Assembly (NCBI GenBank): GCA_025403435.1 | Contig: CM046351.1 | Location: 3,244,801 to 3,308,800 of the forward strand | Direction: 5' to 3' | Length of the DNA stretch: 64,000 nt | Origin: Artocarpus heterophyllus | Lineage: Eukaryota; Streptophyta; Magnoliopsida; Rosales; Moraceae | Shown: in pieces, positions 32,728 through 44,943 of the stretch | Numbering within the stretch: position 1 is the first letter of the stretch | Layout: each line of letters begins with the position of its first letter | Notes under the pieces: generated by a model | Told to the model about the DNA's origin: nothing | Seen by the model: the letters and a program-made list of their open reading frames with translations, nothing else | Database searches by the model: none | Position numbers and translations under genes: made by a program

Positions 32728-33540
32728 ACTAAGGGTATATTTATCCACACTTTTTATTTTACTTTTCATACTTTTTTTAATAAATTTTTTATTACTATAT
32801 TACCTATTAATAAAAATTACTTTTGAGGAAAAAAATACTTGTTAGATATCCCACCTTACAAAATATTTATGACATTTAAAAAAATTATTATGCCTTACTT
32901 TTTCATAAGAATAAAAATAGCCCCACCATCAAAGAGCCTTTCTACAAAAAAAAATATGTGTTTTATTTTTCAAAATTCTTATTTTTTATTCAATTTTTAT
33001 TGTTTCATATATACTAATTATATAAATTATTGTTGGTAATGAACTGTGCTAATTGTTTGATTTATAAATAAGTCTTTATGAATCCTGAGTCATACTATCA
33101 TTATAGTTTCTAATAACGTAATCCATAATCTGGTTCGGTAAAAAGAAGAACGATACAAAAAAAGTTCAATTTAATAAAAATAAAAAGTATCCTTCTCCTT
33201 TTTTGTCTGAAGGAAGTACAAATTGTTTGATTTCCATACAAACCTTACGAATCATTTGATTTGCATACAAACCTTAAGAATCATGTGTATATTATCTTTA
33301 TAACAAATCATCAAAAGTGTGGCTTTTTTTTTTCCTTTTTTTTCCACTTAAAAGGAATAACATTTGGGAAAAAAAATTGTAAGTTTGGTAACTAGTTGGT
33401 GGGTGGAAAAAGAAAAAACAATACTATAGTGTAGGGACTTTTTAGTATTTTAAGAAAGGTGTAACAAGTAAGATGAATAGTGATTTAAGTAAGGGTGTGT
33501 AAAAATTAAAATAAGGGTGTCAATAGATATCCCACTAACT
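32728..33540. mobile_element. Possible MITE-like element with imperfect inverted ends
   Basis: The left end 'aactaagggtatatttatccacac' is partly complementary to the right end 'gggtgtcaatagatatcccactaact', and inner phrases also pair ('tttttattttactttt' with 'aaaattaaaataag'). A second 'tagatatcccacc' at 32845 suggests nesting. There are no coding domains. The target duplication is uncertain. Confidence 0.3.
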
Positions 33541-33759
33541 AATACGTAAGACATAGTTCAAAAATTTTCAGATTTTGATTAAATTTGGTCACTATTGTCA
33601 TACTTTTTAATTTAACAATAACGATCTAAAACTGGTATGAATAAGCCCCCGTCATTTGAAAAACGGCATAACTATATTGTCACAAACAGAGTTATTAAAT
33701 TTAAAGACAAAAATAAATAAAATAGAGAATTAGATTCTAGAACTTTGACCACAGAGTTA

Positions 33760-34370
33760 ATTACACTAAAAGTTAAATATTGTAACTAGGGCAGCATTTT
33801 ATTTATTTATTTAAATATTCATGATAAACAAGAACATCCCATTTTGGTGTTCTTCAAGTGGAAATAATTGTGTGTGAGGGTGTGGGTGTGGGTGTGAATC
33901 ACCCAAGAAATCATTTCACCATTTCCCAAATGAAACCAAAGAAATCCTAGAAAGACAGACAAAATACACATACACATACACACGCAGAAAGACTTAGGGA
34001 GAGGGGAACAGACCTTTTGGGGAGAAGTTTTCCTTGGAGGGCGAACTTGGAATAGGCGTTTATTCCAGTGTTGCTGTTGTTTCGCTGGACACAGAAGAGG
34101 AAGGCTAGTGAAAATAGAGGTTGGGACAAGGAGTTTGCTTTGGAAAAGAGAGGCACTATTAGTGTCCTTGAAAGCAAATCAAGAATGAAAGAAAACCATG
34201 CAGAGGACAGTCTCCCTACAACAACAATCTCCCGTTTTATATACGTCATAGATTGTCGTTGAAACCACTAACATTTGGATACGAGAATCCAAAATTTCCT
34301 GAAAAGTTTTATTTTTTTTTTTTTGGGTTGTTATTCTCTTGGGAGTTTAGTTTAGTTAAAAAAAATATTT
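33760..34370. repeat. Repeat unit L, copy 1
   Basis: Matches 46950-47540 nearly base for base in long blocks ('tttggtgttcttcaagt.gaaataattgtgtg', 'aaagaaatcctagaaagacagac', 'gaggttgggac', 'gagaggcactatt', 'agattgtcgttgaaa'). The open frames in it (34068-34262 plus, 33947-34249 minus) are not preserved as a clear protein in copy 2, so no gene is called. It could be a duplicated promoter or 5' region of something lost. Confidence 0.65.
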
Positions 34371-34900
34371 AAACAAAGTCCATTTAAGAGAAAAAAGTCT
34401 TTACCAAGATAATTAGACAATAATTCTAGAGGTACACAGTAAAAAAAAATGTATTCGATGGTTATGAAAAAAAATCAGCAAGGACACATTTGAGAAGAAT
34501 TTATTTATGCGGGCTAGTTAAAAAGAAAATATTTAGCAGCACAATATTTGGGATTAAAAAAATGTCTAGGCAATAGCACGTCTGAGAGAAATTTCTATAA
34601 GATTATACAAGGAAAAAAATTTTGACAATGCACATTTTAAAAGCATAAGATTTTAAAATATTTTAAAAAGTAAATTGATCAAAATACACATTTCAATAAA
34701 AAAAAATTGTATTTTGATAGATATATTAAATATGCGCGCGCATAAGATATATTTGTGTAAGGAAACAAATTATATTTCAATAAGAGCATATTACAGAATG
34801 ATATTTATAAGATAAATAGATATTGAAAGCAATACCACAAATGAAAAAAAAAATGCACATATATATAATTATAATTAGTAAAAATTAGGAAGATTACTTT
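34370..34900. other. Intergenic DNA between L1 and R1
   Basis: AT-rich, simple-sequence-like ('aaaatgcacat', 'tatgcgcgcgcat' at about 34731). The start matches 47540-47660. No gene. Confidence 0.4.
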
Positions 34901-34940
34901 TGAAAAAAATTTATGGCTACGTTAGGCTTTTGCAATTTCT

Positions 34941-35159
34941 TTGGAGTTTGCAAGAACGACTAATCAAGTGTCCAAGCCCATGTACCATTTCAGTGGGGCG
35001 CTGTTAATAAATGATATGTTTTTTCATTCATCGATGTTGTTTCCAATAAATGTGGAAGCAATCGATCGCTGCCAAGTTGCGCCAACCTATGTTACTAGTC
35101 GTACCATGAAAATTTATGGGCATGTGGATCGTTATCCGTTCCAATTAAAAGTTTTGTAG
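34941..35159 (+). CDS. Small unrecognised ORF in R1 (conserved in R units)
   Basis: 72 codons. The frame continues upstream without an ATG to a TAG at about 34924. Key stretches are MYHFSGALLIND and TMKIYGHVDRYPFQLKVL at the end. In R2 the same frame gives MYYFSGALL then a stop, and later TMKIYGHLDRYPFQPKVL. R3 keeps YGHLDRYPFQLKLL with a stop at the same place. R4 keeps ISLEVARTTSQASKIMYYFSGALLIND but decays later. Preservation of the C-terminal frame in three copies hints at past coding. I do not recognise the family. It might be the last exon of a larger lost gene. Confidence 0.3.
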   Translation: MEFARTTNQVSKPMYHFSGALLINDMFFHSSMLFPINVEAIDRCQVAPTYVTSRTMKIYGHVDRYPFQLKVL

Positions 35160-35530
35160 TAATTATTTTATGAATTAATGAAAAAAAAAAAAAAGAAGAA
35201 TGGTAAAAGTGTAGTAAAGTGTAAAATAGTATTCTATAGGTATGGTTGTTTTTTATAAGAAACTAAGATGAGACGTGGCAAAAATAAAAGATAGAAAGCG
35301 ACAAAAATCTGAGTTTAATTTTTATATATTATAATAAAATAGGTTTAAATTGAAAATTTTCAGTTGAAACTACGTCACTAAACGCCATCAGTCTCATTAC
35401 TTAAAAAGCAACAAACGTTCGAGGGTATTCCTATTATACACATAAACAACAAGGAGACCATTTAACACAATGATCCATATACTAAAATACTGCAACCAAC
35501 TAGGTGACCTAGTGACGAGGCATGGGAATC

Positions 35531-35632
35531 TTCAATCATACGGCTCTGGATTTTCCCAAGGAAATTTCGAATTACCATCTAGATAACTGTAATTGAAATA
35601 TTGAACAAAGTCATCCCATTCAACATCACACA
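35531..35632 (-). other. Conserved minus-strand mini-ORF in R units
   Basis: On the minus strand R1 reads CDVEWDDFVQYFNYSYLDG then NSKFPWENPEPYD and a stop. R3 (about 48615-48705) keeps the same frame and stop with four substitutions. R2 keeps both halves but has about 270 bp between them, ending TTTCAG. No upstream extension or known family was found. This could be a terminal exon or chance conservation. Confidence 0.25.
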
Positions 35633-36730
35633 TCGTTTATTAGTATTTGACATGCCACTAGATTGTCTATGATATTTGAGATATTTCTTTAATGTTCTTT
35701 TAGAAATATTAAAGACCCACAAAAGTTTGTTAATTAAAGGATTTAATAATCAATAAAAATAAAAATTAAATGATTTAATAATCAACAAAAATGTAAATTA
35801 AATGATTTAAAACCTTGTAAAACATATGTTATTACGTATTATCAAATACCTTTAAACTTAACATTTTGTTGGTCCTTAAGAAAAGAAAAAAAAAACTAAG
35901 ATGAAAAATGTTGATTCTAATGCACAATTCTTAGTTCTAAAAAGTTTTAGTGATTTGCACAAAAATATCATATATCTTAAAGTTTGTTGACTCCTAATAT
36001 CATCGTTAATTCTAAATGATGTTGTTGTTGCCGTCATAAATGTATTTTTGTCATGATAAGAAGTAACTGAATGTGAAATGATATTTTAGTATTGTACATT
36101 ATTGAACAAGCTAAATTTGAACTCCAAAAACATGACATCAACATAGTAATCTCATTCAGGTGACATCAACAAAATGTAGGAAATTTTTAGCCACACCTTG
36201 ACAACCACTTTTACGAAATCATCATGAATTGCAAAATCCAACCTTCACGACCACACAAACGATCCATGTTTTTCACTAGAACCGACATTTATAAGCAGCT
36301 TCAATTTTCCTTTATTAGAGGTTGCGCTGTCAGCATTTAGTAAAATGGTGAGGTCTTTTTCTTTATTACTGGTTAGAAACACTTGCTATGCGAGTGCATA
36401 TTATATTTTTTAGAAAATAATAATCTATAATAAACATATAATATAATATAATATAATAAACAACACATTCTAAAATGCATAAAAGAAAAAATGAAGAAGG
36501 GATATAATATTATACAAAAAGAAAAAGGAAAGAAAATACAGGGGAACAGGATGAAGGAAAGACAAAGAAAAAGAAAAGATGGTAAAAGTTTAGAAAATAC
36601 AAAACAAAAAGAGAGGAAAATTGAGGGAGCGAAGCGGTAAAAGTAGTTTTCTCACTTTTATATATATATAATAGATTATTATATTATCATTTAGTTACTT
36701 GGGAGTTCGGGCTATGGTGTTAATTCGAAG

Positions 36731-37790
36731 AAAAAAATTTATGGCCCTGTTAGTCCTTGTAATTTCTTTGGAGGTTGCAAGAACGGCCAAGGAAGCGTCC
36801 AAGGTTATGTACTATTTCAGTGGGGCGCTGTTGTAAATGATATGTTTTTTCTTTCATTGATGTTGTTTCCAATAAATGTTAAAGCAATCGATTGCCCACC
36901 TACGTTACTAGTAGCACCATGAAAATTTATGGGCATCTGGATCGTTATCCGTTTCAACCAAAAGTATTGTAGTAATTATTTTGTGAATTAATGAAAAAAA
37001 AAAGAAAAATGGTAGAAATGTAATAAAGTGTAACGTGATAGCCTATAGCTATGCTTGTTTTTTTAAGAAGAAATAAGAAGACACGTGAGAAGAGTAAAAA
37101 AACTAGATAGTGACAAAAAAGATGATCCAAACGTTTTTATTATAACAAAATAGGTTCCAATTATAATTTTTTGCTGGAATCACGTCACCAATCGCCCTCA
37201 GTGTTATTACTTAAGAGCAACAAACGTTGGAGAGTATTCCTATTCTACACAGAAACAACAAGGAGACCATTTCACACAATGATCCCTGTACTAAAATACT
37301 GCAACCAACTAGGTAACTCAGTGACGAGGCATGAGAATCTTCAATCGTGCAGGTCAGGATTTTCCCAAGGAAATTTCGAATTATTATCCTGAAACTTTTT
37401 TCTAGCATAGAAAGTATAAGGAGTATCAATCATGTTAGTTCATTGGCATTTTACTATTAAAACCCTAAAAACCATGTTAAATGTAAAATTTTTGTGGCAT
37501 AGTTTTGTAAATTGATGTTTTGGAAATTTGGAATTGTGTAGGTGGATATTCTGAACTATTTCTACGTGAAATTCCTAATTTTTTGTTTTGAGCTTTGATT
37601 TTATCTAGTCTATTTCTGCAAACATTAATTATTTTTTTTAAGGAATTGATTTGGACTGTAATTGAAATATTGAACAAGTCATCCCATTTAACATCACACT
37701 TATCGATTATTAATATTTGAAATGCCACTAGATTGGCTATGACATTTGAGATATTTCTCTAATTTTTTTTCAGAAATTAAATTGGAAGAA
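36731..37790. repeat. Repeat unit R, copy 2 (truncated)
   Basis: Begins directly after R1 with 'aaaaaaatttatggccctg' and follows R1 to about 37388. About 270 bp without R1 counterpart follows, then about 100 bp of R1-like sequence ('taattgaaatattgaac' to 'gagatatttctctaa'). Units R1 and R2 are thus tandem. Confidence 0.6.
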
Positions 37791-38400
37791 TTAATTCAAA
37801 AGAGATAAAAAAAAAAAAGACGAGGGTAGTTCTAACTTCTATGCTGGGGTATAGGAGTTTTAAACCCTTCGATTCTAATCAAATGTTGGAGAAGAGTGAA
37901 GCATCACAAAGCTAACATAGAACCCAAGTCATAAAAACAAGTCATGCAAAAATGAAATGCAATCAATCAGAGTAAGTCACACAGTAATCAAGCAAAATTG
38001 TCAACTTTTTCACATAGATAAATGATCTCATCAAAACAAATGCCAGAAAATCCAAACAAAACTGTATTCCCTTCTATGAATGTACTATTGCTTTGTTTAG
38101 CAATATCGTTTGAACTTATTAGCCTTAACTACTATAGTGAAAAGCTCTCATAAACTATAGTATTTTAATTCTAACTTATTAGTTCCAACCGCGTTCTAAA
38201 AAAGACTATGTATACTCAAAAAAATTATCACTACACCAACAAGCCAATGCACCTAAAACTAAGCCATTCATATTGTTCTTTTATGCATATTCAAGCCCAT
38301 TTTAATATAAGATTCTTTAAAGGACAATAACTGGATTACAAAGCACAATAAAGAGAGACAGTCGTATATTTGCTTAAGACCTGAGAAAATACTGGCTCGT
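37790..38400. other. Intergenic DNA
   Basis: Contains a phrase near 38100-38200 ('tagtgaaaagctctcataaactatag') related to the GGTGTTTGG-type MITEs. Otherwise nothing seen. Confidence 0.35.
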
Positions 38401-38419
38401 CATGCATCCACCGCTGCCG

Positions 38420-38620
38420 TTTGTCCCGCTCATGTCGTTTGTGTTTCTTTTGTTGCCTTCAATCCTTTTATTGCCGTTTTCACTATTAAGTCTTTTTTTT
38501 TTTCTTATGGCGTTTCCCATGCTATTGTGATAAATCTTTTTGATATCGTTCCCCTGATTGTTATGACGCCTACGTCGTTCGTTTTTTGTCGTTTTGAATC
38601 TTTTTCCTGCGGTTCATCAT
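38420..38620. repeat. TGTCGTTT-rich tract H
   Basis: 'gctcatgtcgtttgtg', 'tacgtcgttcg', 'ttttgtcgttttgaatc'. Same style as the tracts in the SAUR array but 14 kb away and not next to a SAUR leader. Confidence 0.5.
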
Positions 38621-39251
38621 AAATTTAATGCCAATATATACATTTAATATCTAGATTTGCAAATTATTATATATTGTTCATTGGTAGAATAAAAAGAAAA
38701 ACCTACGGGTAATGAATGGAAAGATCGAAAAGTTAGAATAAACAACCAAAAGAAGAATGAATCAATAAACACAGAAAAAGAAGAATGAATCAATAAAGTG
38801 TTGCTTGATCTTCTTTGGGAACTTAAAGCTTTTTCTTCGGATGTTGTCCTTTTCAGAATCACGTCGTTAGTAAAGATGATGCTCTCTGTTTCCATCCACT
38901 GGTGTTGTTTTTCTGTAGATTTTGTCCTTTAGATATCGAATAAACCGCTAACTTTTTTCACATATTCTCCTTCTTTCTGGGGATAATGTTGTTTTTCTCC
39001 AGCTTTTATATGCCATAATGAATTTTTACATAATTTACCCATTAAGCATATTGTTGTATTTGAGGTTATAGATTTATCTAAACCAACATGCGAATATGTA
39101 TATATACAATTTGTTTTACCTTATCAAATGCACACAACATTAACGCGTTAGGAAACACAAATTTCTAACTAATACATAAAACAAAGCAAAAAACTAATTC
39201 ACAGCATGTGTGTGTGTGTGTATATATACATATATATATTATATGAGTATG

Positions 39252-41589
39252 TGTAACATCCTTAACTAGTTTAGTTTCCAACTAAACTTACTTAGAAGAT
39301 AACACTTTATTAAGCATTTTAATAATCCCACACAACTGAAAAGAAAATATAGAAAAACATGGGTAGTTGTTAGATTAGATACTAGCGTCTAATATTTATA
39401 AACATCCCATCAAGTTTAGCTTTATAAACTAGTGAAGAACTAATTTTAGTGAAGCCACATGCACTTCATATCAGCAGTTTCCAAAAGAGATTCAACTCGC
39501 CTCGTTTCAACCTTATTTTCATCATCACCTGTGTCATAAAAAATAAAAAAAATAAAAAAAAACTGTGTGAGTTAAAAGCCTAGTAAGCAAAACATAAATA
39601 GTTACTAAACTAACCAAAATATTATTTATCATTTGACATACATTTATTCAACTTAAGATGGAAACAAAACCATGAAACATGACAAATATCGGGTTACAGA
39701 ATCCTTAGTCATTCTTTATTTTCAAGTTTGGCCAAACACATTGATTACGTTGGTTTCAATCATGTTCCTCTTGGGACCCATCGGTGAGTGTCATTCAATC
39801 CCATTGATACTGTATTCTGCACATTCTCACCTTTTTTTTTTTAAAAAAAAAAAAACACAAGTCACATCTACATTTAACAAATCGTAGAACATTAAAAATA
39901 GACCATAAAATTTTTCTACACACAATGCTTTACTTCTATTTTTCAAACTTTAAATACTTTTCAAGAACATAAGTTATTTACATATTTTCTCTATAGAACA
40001 TAAATATGTGCAAAGTAAGAAAAACATATATCATATACTTTTGAATTTTGATGACACAGTAAGTAGAATTCTTACTTACCCTTTCTAAAAGTTGAACTAT
40101 AGGAGAAGAGTTGAGTTCACCATTCCAAGAAGGCCCCGTTGTGCTTGTCCTAAAGTCCCTTTTTAAACTACTTTAAATTTTTAACTTCCACTTATAAAGC
40201 CATAATTTACTAGTTTGGTATAAATTCAAAGCATGTAACTATTAAGAGAAACATGTCCAAAAACACATCTAAATAATCAAAATCGTCACAAAATATCAAC
40301 ATACACATTATAGCATCATAACAAACAGTTTTGACTATTTAAGATCCTTGTAAAATAGATTTTATGCACAATCAAATCTATTGCATAATGACTGTCCATT
40401 AAAAATTCCTGCAACAAGACCCTAACTTTAAAAATTCACTAAAATTTTGTTAAGGCAACCATGGCTGAAATTTTGTACAAAGCAAGGTTGGCATGTCCAC
40501 TATAACTCCACAAAATTCCAGCTTTAAATCCAAAGTATAAATTCAGAAATAAATTTCGTAATCCCTACTGCTGCTACTAAATTTCAGAAACTTCAATCAG
40601 GTATTTTCACAAACATCTTATACGCAACTCAAAACTATGCATAAAAACTAAGCAAACATCATTCCAATCTGCCCTTGATTAAAGTTATTAAACATTTCTA
40701 TATCATAAAAATACCAACAAAACTAGGTCACAACATAAATTTCTTCATGCCTCTCAAAAATCATCAAAACACCCATTTCCAAGAGCACAATCATGTCTTA
40801 AAATTACCAAGCAAAACCACAACCAAAACCACCCAATTTCAAGCTTCAAACAAGTAAAAAGTTCATTAAAAAACATCAATTTATACTTACCTTATGCATG
40901 CTATAAGATTCGGAGTCCAAAATTGTTGAAAAACTCCAAAAAGGAAATCCGAGAATGAGGTTTAAAGATAGTTTGTTCTTGCATTCTTTTATAATTTTAG
41001 AGGGCTAAAAGACTGCGTTTCTACTGTTGTTTTGGCTGCATTCTGTTTAGGTAACAATGCTCAAGAAGATGAAGTGTTTTTTTTTAAGCGACTAGTGTGT
41101 GCAACGTGTGCGGGGAAAAGAAAAGAGTGAAAACCAGGTTACATCAGATTTTTGACAGCTGTAAAACAAGTTTTGGCACCCTTTGATGCAAGCAATAAGT
41201 CAAGTTTCAATTAATTATAAAAAAACCCCAGAAAACTCAATTTTTGCACTAGAGCCACAAAAACATATTTTCATTGCAAGAAAGTCCATAGAAATATTTA
41301 TAATAACCCTCTAGAAGTGTAATCTAATATTTCAAAATACCAATTCATATGTGCAAATGTTATTGGGACCAAACACAACAATTGACTTCTCTTCTAGTGA
41401 GTGCCAACTCTTTCCTGTACAGTTACTTAAAACCACATAGTTAAATAATCTCAATGACATTTCTAATAACAATTCATTTTATGTAAAAATGACCAAAATG
41501 GCTATAACGAAAGCACTTACGAAAGTTAAATTCAGGACAAAATATGCATGTCAAACTTTAAAATTATTTTAACTAGGTTAGGCATTACA
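39252..41589 (-). mobile_element. Solo LTR, 2.3 kb, minus orientation
   Basis: Plus-strand ends are TGTAACATCC and GGCATTACA, flanked on both sides by GTATG (39247-39251 and 41590-41594). On the minus strand it reads TGTAATGCC ... GTTACA and includes CATAAGGTAAGTATAAATTG, a splice-donor-like phrase at the same place as in the other LTRs here. There is no internal coding region. Its right part (from 40411) is repeated at 56822-57998 in copy B. Confidence 0.75.
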
Positions 41590-41594
41590 GTATG

Positions 41595-42073
41595 TACATA
41601 TTAAGAAGAAGAATGCTACATATGGTATTCTCCTTACTATAATAATAGCGTAATACGCGTGGCCTATAAATAATTCTACATCTAACTCTAACTCCATCAC
41701 AAAAGTGTTGAGTTTAAATTTCTCCCCCTAAAGTTAAAAAAATAATGATAAGTGTAGCATAATTTTCTTTTCTTTTCCTTTTTTTCTTTCTTTTTGAGAA
41801 TGTGAAGACAGAAAATGTGTAGAGTTAAGAGTGAAGAGAGAGAATGAGTCAATCGATAAAATGTGAAAAATAGAGTCAGTCACTAAAGAGAAATCGAAGA
41901 CAGGTAATGATAAAAAGAGAATCTAATATGATATAACAAACCAAACGGCTTAGTTATTTTAACATACTCACGGCATAAGATTTACTTTAACATATACACA
42001 ACATAAGATTTACTTCAACTAGTTTAGGACTTGAAAATTTTCAAAAAAGATACTTTACCTTCATATATAGTTC
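41595..42073. other. 3' flank of DUF247 locus A with MITE-like ends
   Basis: 'agaatgctacatatggtattctcc' (41612) and 'gataagtgtagcataattttc' (41748) look like inverted ends of a short element of about 160 bp that is present in both A and B. No gene. Confidence 0.35.
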
Positions 42074-42685
42074 TCACTTTTTGGGATAGATGGCATACCA
42101 AGTCTGAACAAATGTTAACAGAAGAGCTATTACAGCAGCAACAAAAGCCACGATTGTCCAGGGGTTACCGAAATGGTTAGTCAACACTTCAGCTATCCAG
42201 ATCGCATACTTGTTCCTGTAATGGTTTTCTATTTTATTCTTGATCTCCACATAACAATCTTGATCCTTGGACAAGAAAATTGAGTCTGTCATATTAAATA
42301 GTTGAGCTATTGCTGCGTCACCAAGGTTGGGATTCCGGAGTATTTTTGCGACCCTTAAGTCTTTCACATCTTGTTCGGTATCAATGAGCAAATTCATAAG
42401 GGCCAAGTAAGAAGTTGCTCCATGTTTGTCATCATCGTCTAGCCACATTTCGTAGGCTACCATGTTCAACAATTTACATATCGTTGACTCCTTCATGGTC
42501 AATATTGGAAGTTTAAGGTGACCTCGAAAACCAAAGCAATGAGTATTGAAAGAGACGGAGTTTAAGCTCTGTGAACCGCTAGGCTTCGTCCTTATTCCAG
42601 ACGATTTTAGTTCCTGGACATTTCGAAAATATCGTATTTCTTTTTGCTCGCCTAAAATAAATTTTAATATCGCAGTTAACGTCAT
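42074..42685 (-). CDS. DUF247 C-terminal part, locus A
   Basis: 203 codons from ATG 42685, overlapping the stop of the upstream frame as ATGA. The frame is also open further upstream (KVENADNKPYKRESEDIRIE), so this is the continuation of the same gene after a frameshift rather than a separate start. Motifs: FRNVQELKSSGIRTKPSG, then HCFGFRGHLKLPIL, LLNMVAYEMWLDDD, DLRVAKILRNP and a C-terminal membrane helix WTIVAFVAAVIALLLTFVQTW with YAIYPKK after it. The intact anchor contrasts with the 25 kb gene. Confidence 0.75.
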   Translation of the reverse strand: MTLTAILKFILGEQKEIRYFRNVQELKSSGIRTKPSGSQSLNSVSFNTHCFGFRGHLKLPILTMKESTICKLLNMVAYEMWLDDDDKHGATSYLALMNLLIDTEQDVKDLRVAKILRNPNLGDAAIAQLFNMTDSIFLSKDQDCYVEIKNKIENHYRNKYAIWIAEVLTNHFGNPWTIVAFVAAVIALLLTFVQTWYAIYPKK

Positions 42686-43815
42686 TTCAATACGAATATC
42701 TTCGGATTCTCTTTTATATGGCTTGTTGTCTGCATTTTCAACCTTCTTAGAAAGAGTACTTTCATATTCTCTTTTATCGGGCTTGTTGTCTGAAGAGTAC
42801 TTTCAGATTCTCTTTCATCAGTACTTTCAGATTCGCTTTTATCGGGCTTGTTGTCTCCATTTTCAACCTCCTCAGAAAGAGTACTTTCAGATTCTCTTTT
42901 ATCGGGCTTGTTGTCTCCATTTTCAACCTCCATGACACTGCCAAATATGCATACCGTCCGAAGAAGGTCTAGAAGGTGAGCTGGCTTTTTCTTAATGAAT
43001 AAATTCTCATGTTCATTGTCGGAATCCTTAATCGGCAAATTCTCATGTTTATTGTCGGAACAAATGTTGCTTCCAAGGACGAACCTGAGGAGTTTTCTGT
43101 AAACTTCTTCCCGCGAAGCTTCATCGTTGATGTTTTCCACCAACAGACTAAGGACTTCAAAAGGGATTTGATTTTCAAGCAAAAACAAATCCAGTTTCAT
43201 AGAGGTTGCTTGAAATTTTTTTATTTTGAAATCTTTTAAACTCCCAGAAACAGAACTGCACATGAACTGTAGTACTGCACACCCATCCAAGAACAACAAC
43301 CTGGCTAGAGAATCATCGTCATTACACATAGGAATCACATCCTTACCGAAGCACTTCTTTATGTCCTTGATTTTGTTCTTGATTCCTTCGAATAAAATGT
43401 CAGCCGTCACTTCGCTAGAGTTAATGAATTTCCTTGCCAATTTAAGCTTTAGTTCTCTTTTTGACAATTTGGGGTCATTAGCATGAAGCGGACCAATTGA
43501 GATCTGCCTTGGCGTGTAATACTTTTCGCTATCTTTCTTTTCCCGCATGATCTGTGGAACTTTATGTATCGTCGCCTGAGGCTGAGACGACTGTGCTTCA
43601 GCTTCTTCCCTCTTTGGCTCTGCTAGCAGCTTCTGATAATCTTGGATTAGCTCCCCAACACGGTGTTTTGTGAGACCTTTAACTCCTTCAGCATTCTCGT
43701 CGTTTTCTATATTTATTTGTTTAGTTTGGTCATCATGGCCTGTGCTTGCTTGACCCCCTGGTGTTTTCTGGTCTTGCAGCTCTTTCAAGATATCCACACG
43801 TATTTCACCCGCCAT
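42682..43815 (-). CDS. DUF247 N-terminal part, locus A
   Basis: 377 codons from ATG 43813-43815 (MAGEIRVDIL). This start is chosen over the upstream in-frame ATG because MAGE is shared with the 25 kb locus and the upstream part is a homopolymer. Motifs: YYTPRQISIGPLH, the family signature near the N-terminus; LLFLDGCAVLQF; LDLFLLENQIPFEVLSLLV; PAHLLDLLRTVCIFGS. The end is an acidic repeat region (EVENGDNKPDKRESESTLSE units) whose last unit is shortened by 19 bp, which throws the frame into LFLRRLKMQTTSH and a stop. Unless an intron removes the shift, no full DUF247 protein is made. Locus B shares the same lesion. Confidence 0.75.
   Translation of the reverse strand: MAGEIRVDILKELQDQKTPGGQASTGHDDQTKQINIENDENAEGVKGLTKHRVGELIQDYQKLLAEPKREEAEAQSSQPQATIHKVPQIMREKKDSEKYYTPRQISIGPLHANDPKLSKRELKLKLARKFINSSEVTADILFEGIKNKIKDIKKCFGKDVIPMCNDDDSLARLLFLDGCAVLQFMCSSVSGSLKDFKIKKFQATSMKLDLFLLENQIPFEVLSLLVENINDEASREEVYRKLLRFVLGSNICSDNKHENLPIKDSDNEHENLFIKKKPAHLLDLLRTVCIFGSVMEVENGDNKPDKRESESTLSEEVENGDNKPDKSESESTDERESESTLQTTSPIKENMKVLFLRRLKMQTTSHIKENPKIFVLK
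42700..42945 (-). repeat. 60-bp minisatellite in DUF247 locus A
   Basis: A 60-bp (20-codon) unit encoding EVENGDNKPDKRESESTLSE occurs about four times with partial units. One unit has lost 19 bp between 'gttgtct' and 'agtactttca' (about 42793). Another is shortened near 42825. Locus B has a more regular array. Confidence 0.8.
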
Positions 43816-43819
43816 ATTT

Positions 43820-44940
43820 ATTACTTGTATCTGGAAAAAAAAAAAAAAAGAACAGGTCATCATAATTCATGGGTAATTGTGGAAAAATACCTTCAGAGAG
43901 AAAAATAAGAAAACTTAAAAAAAATAAAAAAAAATAAAATTAAGTGTTTTGACCTCAAAAAGGTCCTGAATAACGAAGAAATGGTTTTTTTTTTTTTTTT
44001 TTTTTTGTAATTACCCACATAAAACACGTACATTTGTATATTTTAAAATATTTTATGTAACTTGTGCATGTTGTGTATTCATGTCAATTTCTGAGTTAAG
44101 TGTGTTGACACAGAACCTACTCATTCATTATACGTGTTATATACGTCAACATAAAATTGACATAAATATTAAACAAGTCACCTAAACCCAAGTCACCTAA
44201 ACCCATTTACTTTCTGTCATTTTTGTGTTGTATTATCGTATTTTGTAGCAAATTGTTGGCCCCAAGTTATGTGAATCCTTATCGATTTGTCCTCTATGGT
44301 CATATCTATCGACTTATTGCTGGTATCTTGTTCATGTTGTCAGAGTCTTTTAAGCTTTTTTAAATTTAATAACTGCAACGCCTTTTTTTTTTGCCTAGGA
44401 GTTGGTTTGTAATACTAAAGGTGGTCTTTCCATCAACTGATTTTACTTGTGTGTCTCACCTATTTAAGGTAGTAATAAGCAAGGTATGTGTCGGTGTGTG
44501 ACTAGATTTATTTTTATGTTGTGTTACTTGTATCCTTAGTATTTAAGGTTTGATCTTGATCAACTAGTTTTATCCATTGACTGTAGTGGTTTTTTACAAT
44601 AAACTTTGGTCATGCTCTATTTTGATATGCCAAGTGGTTATTTTCTCATTAGGTCTCGACACTTGTGATTGTCTATGTACTACATTTATCTTTATTATTG
44701 GATCCAGTTACTATTCGAGGTCAAATTTCCTTGTATCGATGATCATTTGTAACTATTTTTTAATATGTATCTTGTTTAATTTAAAATGAAATTTTACCAT
44801 AAAAAAATTCCGCTATTAATTAGTTAAGAGGGGAAAAGAAGAAGATAAGAGAGGATAAAATACATTATACTAGTCTTCCTGACATTTAGGTCCAAACGTT
44901 TATTAAAAAAAAAAAAGGTCCGTGCTTCAATATTATGACT
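43820..44940. other. 5' flank of DUF247 locus A
   Basis: Upstream DNA of the minus-strand gene, well conserved with 60258-61430 in copy B. It contains poly-T runs near 43986-44006. B has an extra tandem copy of about 67 bp ('cgacacttatgattatctatg') that A has once. No gene. Confidence 0.6.
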
Positions 44941-44943
44941 TGA

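Larger units (their letters stand above)
34904..36730. repeat. Repeat unit R, copy 1 (1.83 kb, full)
   Basis: Starts 'aaaaaaatttatggc' and runs through 'ttcagtggggcgctgtt', 'atgaaaatttatgggcat', 'cgaggcatgggaatcttcaatcat', 'ggtgaggtctttttctttatt' and 'gtagttttctcacttttatata' to the start of the next unit. R2 follows head to tail; R3 and R4 lie at 48.2-50.1 kb. It is not a known transposon by eye: no TIR, LTR or domain found. Confidence 0.65.

Noticed and set aside
33947..34262. Opposing 100- and 64-codon frames in repeat L1
   Set aside because: Neither keeps the same reading across copy L2; more like a duplicated non-coding leader.
42725..42945. 60-bp regular repeats considered as a CRISPR array
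   Set aside because: No unique spacers between repeats; units are contiguous coding minisatellites in a plant gene.
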